Shown here: positions 55,546 through 63,488 of the stretch, piece after piece
Layout of the letters: each line of letters opens with the position of its first letter
Position numbering within the stretch: position 1 is the stretch's first letter
Source of the DNA: Halobacteriales archaeon QS_4_69_31
Lineage (GTDB): Archaea; Halobacteriota; Halobacteria; Halobacteriales; Haloarculaceae
DNA length: 64,000 nt
Reading direction: 5' to 3'
Assembly (NCBI GenBank): GCA_003021655.1
Contig: PXRP01000022.1
Location: 1-64,000 of the forward strand
Made by a program: the position numbers and the translations under genes
The notes under the pieces: model-generated
Databases searched by the model: none
What the model saw: only the letters and a program-made list of their open reading frames with translations
What the model was told of the DNA's origin: nothing

Positions 55546-56274
55546 ATGAGCCGGCCGGAGTACGGCGAGACGTGGGTCTACGAGAGCATCATCAACGCCC
55601 TCCCCGGCGTCGACATCCCCGAGCGGGTCGCGTTCGCCATCCAGTTCGGGCTGTTCGAGGGCGGCGTGCTCGTCTTCGCGGCGGTCTACGGGCTCTGGGA
55701 GGGAGCGCTGGCCGGCACGGTCGCGGTGTTCCTGGCGACCGCGGGGAGTTTCGAGATGCTCCGGATCAGCAAGCTCGTCCGGGATGCCGACCCGCCAGAG
55801 AGCTACGAACGGCTCATCTTCGGGTCGAGCATCGAGGTAGTCCTGGGCGTGCTGGCGTTCGTCGCGCTGTTGACCTACCTGTTCGTCGTCGACCCGCGGG
55901 ACGGTGCCACGCTCCTCGGGGAGTTGCTCGGCGACGACCCGCCGGTAGTCGCGTCCTACCTCTCGCTGCTGGTCGCCTGGGACGTCTGCTACCGCATCGG
56001 GACGGGCTGGTGGGCCAGCGTCGCCGCGCTCTGGCGGTCGACGACCTACAGCTTCGGCCCCGAACGCCGGCGGATCCTGCGGCGGGCCGACCTGGAGACG
56101 ATGGGCTTTGGCTTCGTCCAGTTGCTGCTGGTCCCGTTCCTGCTGGACCACACGGTACTGCTGGTCGCGCTCGTCGGCCACGTCGTCGCCGTCACCATCG
56201 TGACGTCGCTGTCGCTGGTGGCGCTGTCAGTCCGCGGTGAGACAGAGGACCGGACTACGAATTTATCTCCTTGA
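55546..56274 (+). CDS. multi-pass membrane protein of unknown function
   Basis: A 242-residue integral membrane protein with about six helices (for example FAIQFGLFEGGVLVFAAVYG, then ALAGTVAVFLATAGSF, SIEVVLGVLAFVALLTYLFV, VVASYLSLLVAWDVCYRIG, HTVLLVALVGHVVAVTIV). I recall a haloarchaeal family like this (possibly DUF7530) but not a function. The leader region 55434-55545 has two copies of a GCGACGAGCGAGG-based repeat. Its end overlaps the convergent DUF5786 gene by 20 bases. Confidence 0.75.
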   Translation: MSRPEYGETWVYESIINALPGVDIPERVAFAIQFGLFEGGVLVFAAVYGLWEGALAGTVAVFLATAGSFEMLRISKLVRDADPPESYERLIFGSSIEVVLGVLAFVALLTYLFVVDPRDGATLLGELLGDDPPVVASYLSLLVAWDVCYRIGTGWWASVAALWRSTTYSFGPERRRILRRADLETMGFGFVQLLLVPFLLDHTVLLVALVGHVVAVTIVTSLSLVALSVRGETEDRTTNLSP

Positions 56275-56419
56275 ACTGGTCGAGAAGCTCCTCGGTCGAC
56301 TCGCCGCTCTCGTACTCGACCTCGCCCTGGTAGGCCGTCCGTTCGTCGTCGTCGCTCAGGTCGAGGTCGCTGTGTTTCCGCTCGCGGCGTTCGTGCTCCT
56401 CATCGTCGTATGCACCCAT
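56255..56419 (-). CDS. DUF5786 family small acidic protein
   Basis: A 54-residue highly charged protein (MGAYDDEEHERRERKHSDLD, ending STEELLDQFKEINS). The acidic body and the ELLDQxKEI ending match DUF5786, a short haloarchaeal family of unknown function. It is soluble. An in-frame ATG six bases upstream is an alternative start. The 3' end overlaps the convergent membrane-protein gene. Confidence 0.8.
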   Translation of the reverse strand: MGAYDDEEHERRERKHSDLDLSDDDERTAYQGEVEYESGESTEELLDQFKEINS

Positions 56420-56605
56420 CGACATTGTGTACCACACTCAAGCTTGTGAGTATGTGACTATGAATGTAACGGTCGTTGCAGTGTTTGGGAGGGTCGACCC
56501 CGATATCGGGCCGACCGGGTCGCCCGTGGCGCCGTCGCGTGCGGTGGTTGGGTCGTGACCGGCGGGACCCGAAACACTGTAGCCACGCGAGACCGGAGTA
56601 GACAC

Positions 56606-57595
56606 GTGGCAGGACCGATCCGTTTCCGGCGGTCGAACGAGGCCTGGGACGAGTCACGCGTCCGCCGCGGCCTGTACGCGCCGCTGGACCGGCAGTTCGG
56701 CGCGACCCTCTCGGAGCCCCGGGTCGACCCGCCGTCGGGGTACGCCGCCCGCCGACTGGAGATGGACAACGGCGACCTGGCGCTGTTCGCGTGGGACGAC
56801 CAGGGGGCCTACTGGCTCGGCAACACCGAGACGCCCGAGACGCTGTGGCGCACCGACAAGAAGACCTTCGACGAGGCGCCCTTCGCGGTTTCGCGGTGGG
56901 CCCAGCGGGAGTTGCTCGCCGACCTGGACCGCGAGGCGCCCTGGCTGACTGCCTTCCGGTATCTCGCGTGGTTTTTTCTCCCCGTCCTCTTCTCGAAGGA
57001 CGGCCGCGAGACGACGCGGTCGTTCTTCCGTGACGACGCCGCCGGCTTCCCCGACGCCTCCCGCGAGGAGGGGCTGGACTTTTACGACCGGTTTCTCAGG
57101 ACGGGCGTCCTCGAACCCTCCCGCTACACGATGGCGTCGAAACTCGGGACCAGCGAGTACCACGACTTCGACCGGATGCGCGCCACCATGGGCGAGTTCG
57201 ACGCCGCGAAACTGCTGGCCGACGCCGACCACGCGTTCGTCCCCGAGGTCGAGTACGACTCCGGCCACGCGCTGGATTTCGTCGTCGACGACCTCCCCGT
57301 AGAGGTGACCCGCCCCGCCGCGCCGCGGAACCGCCGCGCCGGCACGCCCGTGGCGGCGCTCCGGGGCACCGTCGAGTCCAAGACCCGCGACCAGCTGGCC
57401 GCCCACGGCGACGCCCTCCTGCTGGTCGACTGTACCTCCTTTCGCGACGACGAGTGGGCGGACGTGCGCGCCGAACACCCCTCGCTCGCCCACGACCCCG
57501 CCGTCGTCTTCCGGTACAGACCGTCGGGCCGCTGCGAGGGGTACCGCCACGGCGGCGTACCACTGGACCTGGGCGGCGGCCTCGCGTGGGTCTAG
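56606..57595 (+). CDS. DUF5784 family protein
   Basis: A 329-residue protein of the haloarchaeal DUF5784 family. It begins with GTG as AGPIRFRRSNEAWDESRVRR. RRLEMDNGDLALFAWDDQGA, WLGNTETPETLWRTDK, VSRWAQRELLADLDREAPWL and the late VEVTRPAAPRNRRAGTPVAA with DALLLVDCTSF are the parts I recognise. A nuclease-like fold near the C-terminus (LDFVVDDLPVEVTRP) is possible but unproven. Its stop shares CTAG with the convergent gene. Confidence 0.85.
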   Translation: MAGPIRFRRSNEAWDESRVRRGLYAPLDRQFGATLSEPRVDPPSGYAARRLEMDNGDLALFAWDDQGAYWLGNTETPETLWRTDKKTFDEAPFAVSRWAQRELLADLDREAPWLTAFRYLAWFFLPVLFSKDGRETTRSFFRDDAAGFPDASREEGLDFYDRFLRTGVLEPSRYTMASKLGTSEYHDFDRMRATMGEFDAAKLLADADHAFVPEVEYDSGHALDFVVDDLPVEVTRPAAPRNRRAGTPVAALRGTVESKTRDQLAAHGDALLLVDCTSFRDDEWADVRAEHPSLAHDPAVVFRYRPSGRCEGYRHGGVPLDLGGGLAWV

Positions 57596-58311
57596 AACGG
57601 GAGTCCGCCGTACCGCAGGTACACCATATCGGCGACGAGCAGCAACTGGAACAGCCCCTGCACGCCGCCGAGTTTCGCGTTCTGCTGGCCCACCGCGGAG
57701 ATGACGCCCGCGTCGGGCGCCTCGGAGACCATCTCCAGGTAGATGCGCACCTCGCCGGGCAACAGGAACCCGAACCCCTGGACCGACAGCACCGTCACGA
57801 TACCCAGCGCCACCGCGACCGCCGGCTCGGTCATCCGGAACGCCCCGACCGTCAGGCCAACCCAGGCCAGCGAGCCGACCGTCGTGACCGCGAACGGGAC
57901 CTGCCAGCGCCGGTCGTCCCAGGCGTCCAGTCGCCGTCCCACCAGCAGGAGGATCGGGACCAGGTTCACCGCCGTGAACAGCGCCAGCCACGGCCCGGCG
58001 TGGGGGAAGACCCCGATCCGCTGGGCGAGGGTGATCCCCGACGCGATCGTGACCAGCGCCAGCGACGGCAGCAGAAAGGACAGCTTCGGCGTCAACCGCT
58101 CGAACACCGACGCGCTCTCGTCCTCGTCGAGGCCGCCGAGGACCGGCCCCAGGACCGCCCCCAGGAACAGGTCGATCCCCGTCCAGAGGACGCCCGCCAT
58201 CACGTGGACGTAGGTGTGGATCTGGACTGAGACGACCGTCGTACTCGCCAGCGCCCCCGGCGCGACGACGACTGCCCCGGCGGCGAACGCCGGGTTCGCG
58301 CGCTCTGCCAT
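57592..58311 (-). CDS. multi-pass membrane protein (CopD/DUF2269-like)
   Basis: A 239-residue membrane protein with about six helices (GALASTTVVSVQIHTYVHVM, then AGVLWTGIDLFLGAVLGPVL, FLLPSLALVTIASGITLAQR and others). The conserved-looking HTYVHVMAGVLWTG with His in a helix recalls the CopD/DUF2269 group, which may bind heme or copper, but that is a guess. The ATG at 58311 is 27-38 bases downstream of a TATA box (CTATATCAG, 58341-58349), so it is leaderless; a GTG at 58356 is upstream of that promoter. An 8-base palindrome lies between. Confidence 0.78.
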   Translation of the reverse strand: MAERANPAFAAGAVVVAPGALASTTVVSVQIHTYVHVMAGVLWTGIDLFLGAVLGPVLGGLDEDESASVFERLTPKLSFLLPSLALVTIASGITLAQRIGVFPHAGPWLALFTAVNLVPILLLVGRRLDAWDDRRWQVPFAVTTVGSLAWVGLTVGAFRMTEPAVAVALGIVTVLSVQGFGFLLPGEVRIYLEMVSEAPDAGVISAVGQQNAKLGGVQGLFQLLLVADMVYLRYGGLPF

Positions 58312-58317
58312 CCCGCC

Positions 58318-58336
58318 GACCGTTCCCCGAACGGTC
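58318..58336. promoter_or_regulatory. palindrome between TATA box and start of a membrane-protein gene
   Basis: GACCGTTC (58318-58325), CCC, GAACGGTC (58329-58336): a perfect 8-base inverted repeat lying 7-25 bases upstream of the leaderless ATG at 58311 and just downstream of the TATA box at 58341-58349. Placement fits a repressor site that blocks polymerase. Confidence 0.55.
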
Positions 58337-58466
58337 TGTCCTATATCAGTTGACACCTCGGTCGGTCCTCATAACGACCGGTATCTCGGCAGATGGTACC
58401 GGAACCCCGCGGTCCACGGGACTCCGCGACCGCTCCGCTCCGGGCGGACGCGGAGACAACCACCGC

Positions 58467-58502
58467 GCTCGCGAACCGGCCACGGCTCGCGAACCGGCCA
58501 CG
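58467..58502. repeat. two tandem 18-base repeats
   Basis: The unit GCTCGCGAACCGGCCACG occurs at 58467 and 58485 exactly, in the space upstream of the membrane-protein gene and downstream of the DUF2891 gene. Nothing else is seen between 58350 and 58547. Confidence 0.75.
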
Positions 58503-58547
58503 GCGAGCGTGCCCGGCCACCGCACCCGGGTACAGCACTCGGGGCTG

Positions 58548-59624
58548 TCACTCGGGAGCAATACCGCCTTCGTTTCTCGACAACAGATACAGCACGTACG
58601 GGGTCAGCCAGTGTGTCCCCGCGTAGTCGTCGGTGAACGCCTGTGCGACGCCGCGTTCGGCGTGGTCCCCGGCGCTATCCTCGAAGGTATCGGCGAGTGG
58701 GTGGTCACCGAGGGCGTCGGCGACACCCGCCAGCGACCATGCTTTCGACAGGTTCAGCCCCACGAGGTGGAGAGCGACCCCCCCTTCGGACTCCGTATCT
58801 ATCCGGGCGGGGCGAAGAATCGAGTCGTACGGAGCGGTTGTCACGTCGGGGAAGAACCCGTCGGCCCACGACCGGAACTCGGTCGGGTCGAGCACCCGGC
58901 GCATCAGGTCCGCCTCGGTCAGCGCCGGCGACAGGAAATCCCACCCCAGTGGCTCGTACTCGACGGGGTAGTCCCTGTCGTCCCCGTAGAACCGCCTGGC
59001 GGTGTCGACGACGGCCGATTCGAGGTCCGTCCGGCCGGTCGTTCGTGCGTAGTCGAGGACACGGAGCAACGCGAACGCGGAGTTGTTGTGCGTGGCGACC
59101 CGGAACGGGCGGTCCTGTGGCAGGAACTCGGTCCGGACGAGTTCCCGTATCCGCGTCTCCAGCGGCCGGAGAACCGACCGCCACTCGTCGGCCCGGTCGT
59201 CCTCCCAGAGGTGGAGTTCCGCGGCGAGTTGCAGGAACCACCCCCAGCCGTACGGCTTCTCGAACCCCTCGTGGTCGTCGAAATACGCCACTTCCCGGTC
59301 CACGTTCTCGGCGGTGAACCGGGAGTCGATGCTCCGGACGATCGCGGATTCGTCGGGGTGGTCGTCGAACAGCCGCAGTTGCCGGACGAGACACCAGTGG
59401 CTGTGGACCGCGGAGTGCCAGTCGAAACATCCGTAGAAGACCGGGTGTTGTTCCGCCGGCCGCGGCGTGTCGTCGGGTGACTCGATAGCGTGGACGTAGT
59501 GGGGGAATTCGGTATCGACGGTGTCCAGCGGGTCCGCGGCGAGTCGCCCCATTGTCTCGGGACCGACCCAGTCCATCTCTCCGGAAAGGATCGTCTGGAC
59601 GCTCGCCTCCTCAAGCGGATTCAT
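58548..59624 (-). CDS. DUF2891 family protein
   Basis: A 358-residue soluble helical protein of the DUF2891 family, function unknown, with an alpha/alpha-toroid-like look. HPVFYGCFDWHSAVHSHWCL, EKPYGWGWFLQLAAELHLWE and NLSKAWSLAGVADALGDHPL are family signatures with conserved aromatic and His residues that suggest an active-site cleft. It lies next to the tRNA-fragment cluster and is on the chromosome side of the accessory region. Confidence 0.85.
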   Translation of the reverse strand: MNPLEEASVQTILSGEMDWVGPETMGRLAADPLDTVDTEFPHYVHAIESPDDTPRPAEQHPVFYGCFDWHSAVHSHWCLVRQLRLFDDHPDESAIVRSIDSRFTAENVDREVAYFDDHEGFEKPYGWGWFLQLAAELHLWEDDRADEWRSVLRPLETRIRELVRTEFLPQDRPFRVATHNNSAFALLRVLDYARTTGRTDLESAVVDTARRFYGDDRDYPVEYEPLGWDFLSPALTEADLMRRVLDPTEFRSWADGFFPDVTTAPYDSILRPARIDTESEGGVALHLVGLNLSKAWSLAGVADALGDHPLADTFEDSAGDHAERGVAQAFTDDYAGTHWLTPYVLYLLSRNEGGIAPE

Positions 59625-59771
59625 CGGGACGGTAGTTCACGACCCGTCTGTTTCAACCTACTGTGTGCGGCGTGGACGTGAACGGCTCCGAACGGCAACC
59701 GCACGAGCGGGCGGCAATCTTTCTCGGCGCCGCAATCGCGGACGCGCCGCTCGTCCGTTCCTCGCAGAAGA

Positions 59772-60012
59772 CGCCCGAGGCGGGATCTGAACCCGATGGC
59801 GAGACGGTCGCTCGCTTCGCTCGCGCTGCGTCTCGCGTGGTTCAAATCCCGCGCCGGTGGACAGCGAACACAGCACGCGGCGCGATGAAACGCGCCGCTC
59901 GTCCGTTCCTCACAGAAGACGCCCGAGGCGGGATTTGAACCGGACCCAGACGGTCCTGCTCACCTCGCTCCGCTCGGTTGCGCGGGCTGCGACTGGCAGG
60001 GTTCAAATCCGC
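59772..60012. repeat. alternating inverted tRNA-Asp-like 3' end fragments
   Basis: Four T-arm copies alternate in direction: minus at 59780-59793, plus at 59839-59852, minus at 59928-59941, plus at 59999-60012. The minus copies extend into a tRNA 3' end (GGTTCAAATCCCGCCTCGGG then CG on the minus strand), which I match to haloarchaeal tRNA-Asp with discriminator G. The copies at 59743-59793 and 59891-59941 are a 51-base direct repeat with two differences, including 29 bases beyond the tRNA end. No intact tRNA is present. Elsewhere in 59625-60210 I see only the TATA box of the next gene. Confidence 0.7.
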
Positions 60013-60165
60013 TGGCCACCCGGGCACGCATCATCCGCTTTGCCGGAGGCGGATTTAAGACTTTCCAAACACCCGTGGCGTGTCTCTCCGTCTCACCCGT
60101 CCACTGTACCCTGGAGATTTCATCGTTGATAATGGGATGGAAATCTACTTGTGATGCCTGACTGA

Positions 60166-60172
60166 TTTATAC
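60166..60172 (+). promoter_or_regulatory. TATA box of the RecA-fold/HalX operon
   Basis: TTTATAC at 60166-60172 predicts a start near 60197 and a leader of about 14 bases before the ATG at 60211. Confidence 0.55.
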
Positions 60173-60210
60173 ACAGGAGTTTTCGGTGCTGGTAACTCCG
60201 GTTCACAGAT

Positions 60211-60822
60211 ATGAGTACGATACCGAGTACGGACCCCGGCGGGACGGGAGGGCCATCGAACGTCCTCCTGCTGGCCGGACGGCGTGACGAGCGTGAAGCG
60301 ACAGCCTGTGGCGAACTCGCCGGACCGACGGCGCCCCAGCGGGCGCACTTGCTGCTGGTCACGGGGATCGCATCGCCGTGGGACAGACTGACAAGCTGGG
60401 CGGACGCCGTCGGCGGACGGCCCCCGGAGACGACCGTCGTCGACGTCTCGACGACCACCCGGTCCGCGGTCACGGCGGACCCGGCGGCCGTTAGCGTGGC
60501 CGGCCCCACCGACTGGTCCGACGTGACCATCGAGACGGTCGACGACGACCTGCTCACACTCGGCCAGAGGGTGACCAACGTCCTCTCGGGGACGAACCGG
60601 CAACCGGTCGTCTGTGTCGACTCGGTGAGTGACCTCCTGCAGTCGACCAACCGCGAGTGCGTCTTCAGGTTCCTCGAAGTACTGACCCGCGACGTCGAGC
60701 GCTCCGGTGCTGTCGCCCACTACCACCTCGACCCCGACATCCACGACCCGGAGACGGTCAGCACGGTCGAGGTCCTGTTCGACGCCGTCCTCGACCTGCG
60801 CGAGGACGGCCACGCCCACTAA
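60211..60822 (+). CDS. RecA/KaiC-fold protein with degenerate P-loop (DUF7504-like)
   Basis: A 203-residue protein with the same reduced KaiC-like layout as those at 13442 and 32991: NVLLLAGRRDEREATAC where Walker A would be, HLLLVTGIASPWDRLTSWAD, VVCVDSVSDLLQSTNREC, and the ending FDAVLDLREDGHAH. No Walker A Lys. It is followed 12 bases later by a HalX receiver protein, so they form a two-gene signalling operon. Confidence 0.8.
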   Translation: MSTIPSTDPGGTGGPSNVLLLAGRRDEREATACGELAGPTAPQRAHLLLVTGIASPWDRLTSWADAVGGRPPETTVVDVSTTTRSAVTADPAAVSVAGPTDWSDVTIETVDDDLLTLGQRVTNVLSGTNRQPVVCVDSVSDLLQSTNRECVFRFLEVLTRDVERSGAVAHYHLDPDIHDPETVSTVEVLFDAVLDLREDGHAH

Positions 60823-60834
60823 CACGAGCCACCG

Positions 60835-61461
60835 ATGACGTCAGATAACGCCCGCCGCCGGGGGTCCGCTGTCGACGGCCAGCATGACGACGGCCCGAGC
60901 CCCACCCACGTCGTCCTCGTCGTCGATAGCGACGACACCGTCACCGAAATGATCGCGCGGACGCTGCGCGACAGCTACACGGTCAGGACCGCCGACGACA
61001 GCCCGGGGGCGTTCGCCAGTTCCGACGAGGAGGTCAGCGTGGTCGTCCTCGACCCGGCAGTGTTCGACCGCGCCGACCCGGCGGTCGTCGACACTCTGAC
61101 CGGCGACTCGAACTGCCGTGTCGCCGCGCTCACCGACGGCACAGAACGCGACCCGGACGGCCCGTTCGACGCGCACCTCGGCAAACCGGTCGCGCCGGAC
61201 GCGCTCCGGTCGACCGTCGACCGCCTCTGTCATTGCGTCGTCTACCGGGACACGCTCGACGAGTACTTCGACGTCGCCAGGGCACGCGCGGGCCTCCTCC
61301 CCGGAGACCCGCAGCGCCAGCGTCTGGACCGCCGGATCGAGGAGATACGGAGCAGACTGGACGACGCCGCCGCGACACTCGACAGCCATGACATCTACGA
61401 CGCCGCGTTGCGCGAGAGCGAGTCCGCACCGACGGACGTCGGCATCGACCCCGACTGGTAG
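60835..61461 (+). CDS. receiver-HalX response regulator
   Basis: A 208-residue regulator. The receiver domain (about 22-130) has VVLVVDSDDTVTEMIARTL with the acidic pair, VSVVVLDPAVF with the phosphorylatable Asp, and AHLGKPVAPD with the conserved Lys. The C-terminal HalX domain (about 131-200) reads DRLCHCVVYRDTLDEYFDVA then RLDRRIEEIRSRLDDAAATL. HalX regulators are haloarchaeal; outputs are unclear. An acidic N-terminal tail of about 20 residues precedes it. Confidence 0.87.
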   Translation: MTSDNARRRGSAVDGQHDDGPSPTHVVLVVDSDDTVTEMIARTLRDSYTVRTADDSPGAFASSDEEVSVVVLDPAVFDRADPAVVDTLTGDSNCRVAALTDGTERDPDGPFDAHLGKPVAPDALRSTVDRLCHCVVYRDTLDEYFDVARARAGLLPGDPQRQRLDRRIEEIRSRLDDAAATLDSHDIYDAALRESESAPTDVGIDPDW

Positions 61462-61551
61462 CACCGTCTCACCCGGGGCGCGTCGGACGCTCAAATCGGT
61501 CTTTGACTCTCCGGTGCCTTTTGAGTGGCTGCCGGCGTCTCTCCGGTACGG

Positions 61552-61830
61552 ATGAACCGACTTGCCACCACCCTCCGACGCCGCGTCCACCGGGCGGTCG
61601 CCGGGAGCGCCGGCGTCGACCCGCCGCCGGCCGCCCGGACGGCCGCCGCCGCCCTCGCCAGGGCCGTCCGCAGGCTCGCGTTCTGGCTCGGCGTCAGTCT
61701 CCCCTGTCTCCACGTGCCGCTGTTGCTCGCGGCCGGGCTCACCGAAACCACGACGCCCCCGCTGGTCACGCTCTGGACCCTCCAAGTCGTCGCTCTCGCC
61801 GTCGGGTCGCGATACGACCCTGGAGTCTGA
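61552..61830 (+). CDS. small membrane protein of unknown function
   Basis: A 92-residue protein with an Arg-rich N-terminus (MNRLATTLRRRVHRAV) and two hydrophobic segments (about 47-65 and 72-86). The ATG at 61552 fits a leaderless transcript from a CCTTTTGAG element near 61517. No family recognised. Confidence 0.6.
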   Translation: MNRLATTLRRRVHRAVAGSAGVDPPPAARTAAAALARAVRRLAFWLGVSLPCLHVPLLLAAGLTETTTPPLVTLWTLQVVALAVGSRYDPGV

Positions 61831-61994
61831 CCCCCTACCCGCCCGGCCGGACCCAGAACCCGACCCCTAACCGCCCGTCCTGGTATTCGACAGACCCTAC
61901 GCCGCCCGCGGCCCCCGTTTCCGCCGGGACCGACCCGCCAGTTCCGGCTACAGCGGCGGCTCACCGGACGCGTCGCCAAGCGCGTCGGCTCGCG

Positions 61995-62297
61995 TCAGGG
62001 GTTTAGCGACACCGTGACGCTGTCGGCCGTGAGCTCGACCTCGGCCCCGTCGTAGCTGAGTGACAGGCGGATCGGCGTCCCGTTCAGCCTGCTCGACGCG
62101 ACCAGCCCGTCCAGCGCGTCGATGTCGACGTACCGCTGGAGCGGGTCGAGGTCGGTCGGCGGTTTCCCAGTCGCGGCGGCGACCGTCTCGACGACCGTAA
62201 AGCTCGGCTGTTCCGACGCGTCCAGTTCGCGCCGAACCGACGCCGACTCGAACGCTGTCCGTGTCGTGTCTCTCTCTCTCGTATCGTTTTCGTCCAT
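61995..62297 (-). CDS. HalOD1 output domain protein
   Basis: A 100-residue protein that is almost wholly a HalOD1 domain, a haloarchaeal output domain often joined to receiver proteins. SFTVVETVAAATGKPPTDLD then YVDIDALDGLV and LSLSYDGAEVELTADSVTVS match the pattern. An N-terminal acidic segment of about 30 residues precedes it. An in-frame ATG at 62387 lies upstream but seems outside the domain. It is convergent with the membrane-protein gene at 61552 and close to the HalX regulator, a possible partner. Confidence 0.8.
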   Translation of the reverse strand: MDENDTRERDTTRTAFESASVRRELDASEQPSFTVVETVAAATGKPPTDLDPLQRYVDIDALDGLVASSRLNGTPIRLSLSYDGAEVELTADSVTVSLNP

Positions 62298-62397
62298 CTG
62301 TCGTTTCCCCGAGGGATTCTGGGCCGGTGGCACTCGCCTCGTACCGGCGATGGGGCCGCTGTATACGGTGAGATACCTGCGGGTCATTTGACATCCT

Positions 62398-62417
62398 CCT
62401 CCGCGTGAACGCGGAGG
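62398..62417. mobile_element. IS200/IS605-type end-like hairpin 1
   Basis: CCTCCGCGT (62398-62406), GA, ACGCGGAGG (62409-62417). Preceded by TTTGACATCCT. On the minus strand it reads like the right end of haloarchaeal IS200/IS605 elements (CCTCCGCGTTCACGCGGAGG then AGGATGTCAA). No transposase gene is intact nearby; a minus-strand frame near 62613-62730 (IRNADAVNANARSV) may be a TnpB relic, at low confidence. Confidence 0.5.
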
Positions 62418-62859
62418 AATCCCGAGCGGTGGGAGTTGCAGGTTTGCAACCACGGATGCCGCCACTTCACGGGAGTCCGCATCTAACCCAGCCATCGTGG
62501 TCGGTGGCTGTCTAGCCGTGCCAAGCGGCTGGTACTCCTATCCTCCATCGTGTTCGGGCTCGCCGTGTTGTTTTTGCCACGGTGAGTCCGGCAGACTTCG
62601 ACGGACTCGGAGTTATCGTCGAGCTTGCTCGCCGACTGGCACGAGACGAACGCTTCTAGCATTCGCGTTCACCGCGTCGGCGTTTCGGATACTGCCTCGT
62701 TGAGTGGGCGGGCAGGCCGCCTCCGACGGTCGTTCGGAATCCGCTCCGTTCCGACCTGACCTTACCATTGTGTAGTAGTTATTGCTACTTGAAAATATGG
62801 ATCGGAACCTCAGACTATGCAATTGTCGGTAGAACGTGACACTGACTGACGGCGCGTAT

Positions 62860-62879
62860 CCACGGCGTGAACGCCGTGG
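62860..62879. mobile_element. IS200/IS605-type end-like hairpin 2
   Basis: CCACGGCGT (62860-62868), GA, ACGCCGTGG (62871-62879). It has the same core GCGTGAACGC as the hairpin at 62398 but different outer bases that still pair. On the minus strand it resembles a second element end. Nothing intact flanks it. Confidence 0.45.
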
Positions 62880-63120
62880 TATTGCGCCTGCTCAGCGTAT
62901 AACGATTTCGTGGTCTGACGGCCCGCCCGACACTCCGGGTGTGGGTGCCGCCGCGTCGCTGACGGTCCGTGGCTCGCCTGGCCCCCACCACCTCGTCCCG
63001 GTGCCTGCGGTTGCGAGACCGGAACAGTCCGATGGGGGGGCGACTCCGACCGGCGAGAACACGCCGGACTCGGACCGGCGTGTTCACTCACTGCGTTCGT
63101 TGCGCCCGCCCCGACTGATA

Positions 63121-63354
63121 GGGTTCAATTCCGGTGGCGGTTTCGCTCCGCACAGCCACTCCTCGCAGAACTGCTCACGGCTTCACCGTTCGCGCTCCGG
63201 GGCCGTCCCGTCGGTCAGGTCTCGCTATGCGCCGTCCGGGAATTGAACCCGATGCCAGACCTCACTCCGTTCGGTCTGCCGTGGTTCAATTCCCTCTGGG
63301 GATTTCACTGCTCACTATCGTTCGCAAGAAATGCGCCGTCCGGGAATTGAACCC
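63121..63354. repeat. alternating inverted tRNA-Gly T-arm fragments
   Basis: Copies of the tRNA-Gly T-arm alternate in direction: plus GGGTTCAATTCC at 63121-63132, minus at 63239-63250, plus GGTTCAATTCC at 63283-63293, minus at 63343-63354. The minus copies share a 24-base direct repeat (63227-63250 and 63331-63354) running to the tRNA 3' end. The layout repeats that of the tRNA-Asp-like cluster at 59.8-60.0 kb, but with the T-arm sequence of tRNA-Gly. Confidence 0.72.
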
Positions 63355-63383
63355 GGGCTATGAGCTTGGGAAGCTCATGTCCT
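63332..63383 (-). tRNA. partial tRNA-Gly(CCC), 3' part only (probable att site)
   Basis: On the minus strand the last 52 bases of a tRNA-Gly are intact: anticodon arm ATGAGC TTCCCAA GCTCAT (anticodon CCC), variable loop, T-arm CCGGG TTCAATT CCCGG, and acceptor 3' strand ACGGCGC with discriminator A. The 5' acceptor strand and most of the D-arm are absent and replaced by AT-richer DNA. This is the usual att fragment left at the distal end of an element integrated into a tRNA gene. The full tRNA should lie beyond the right edge of the window. Confidence 0.75.
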
Positions 63384-63488
63384 AAAATCCCGCTTATTCT
63401 GTCTCTCAGCGGAATCCGCCACCGTATGGCGTTTTTCACCGGTCTTCACGTGGATTATATTGGTCTAATTTTATAAAACCCTCTCCTG

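Larger units (their letters stand above)
62298..63120. other. gene-poor decayed stretch with IS-like hairpins
   Basis: No intact gene is supported here. Besides the two hairpins, GAACACGCCGG (63057-63067) and CCGGCGTGTTC (63075-63085) form a perfect 11-base stem with a 7-base loop. Short frames on both strands look like noise or relics of transposase genes. This is typical of a region worn down by repeated insertion. Confidence 0.5.

Noticed and set aside
62497-62822. Overlapping short frames on both strands as real genes
   Set aside because: Composition is unlike haloarchaeal proteins (few acidic residues) and no family is visible. At best a transposase relic on the minus strand.
63332-63430. 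Complete tRNA-Gly gene, possibly with an intron
   Set aside because: No 5' acceptor strand complementary to ACGGCGC is found upstream on the minus strand, and the D-arm is missing.
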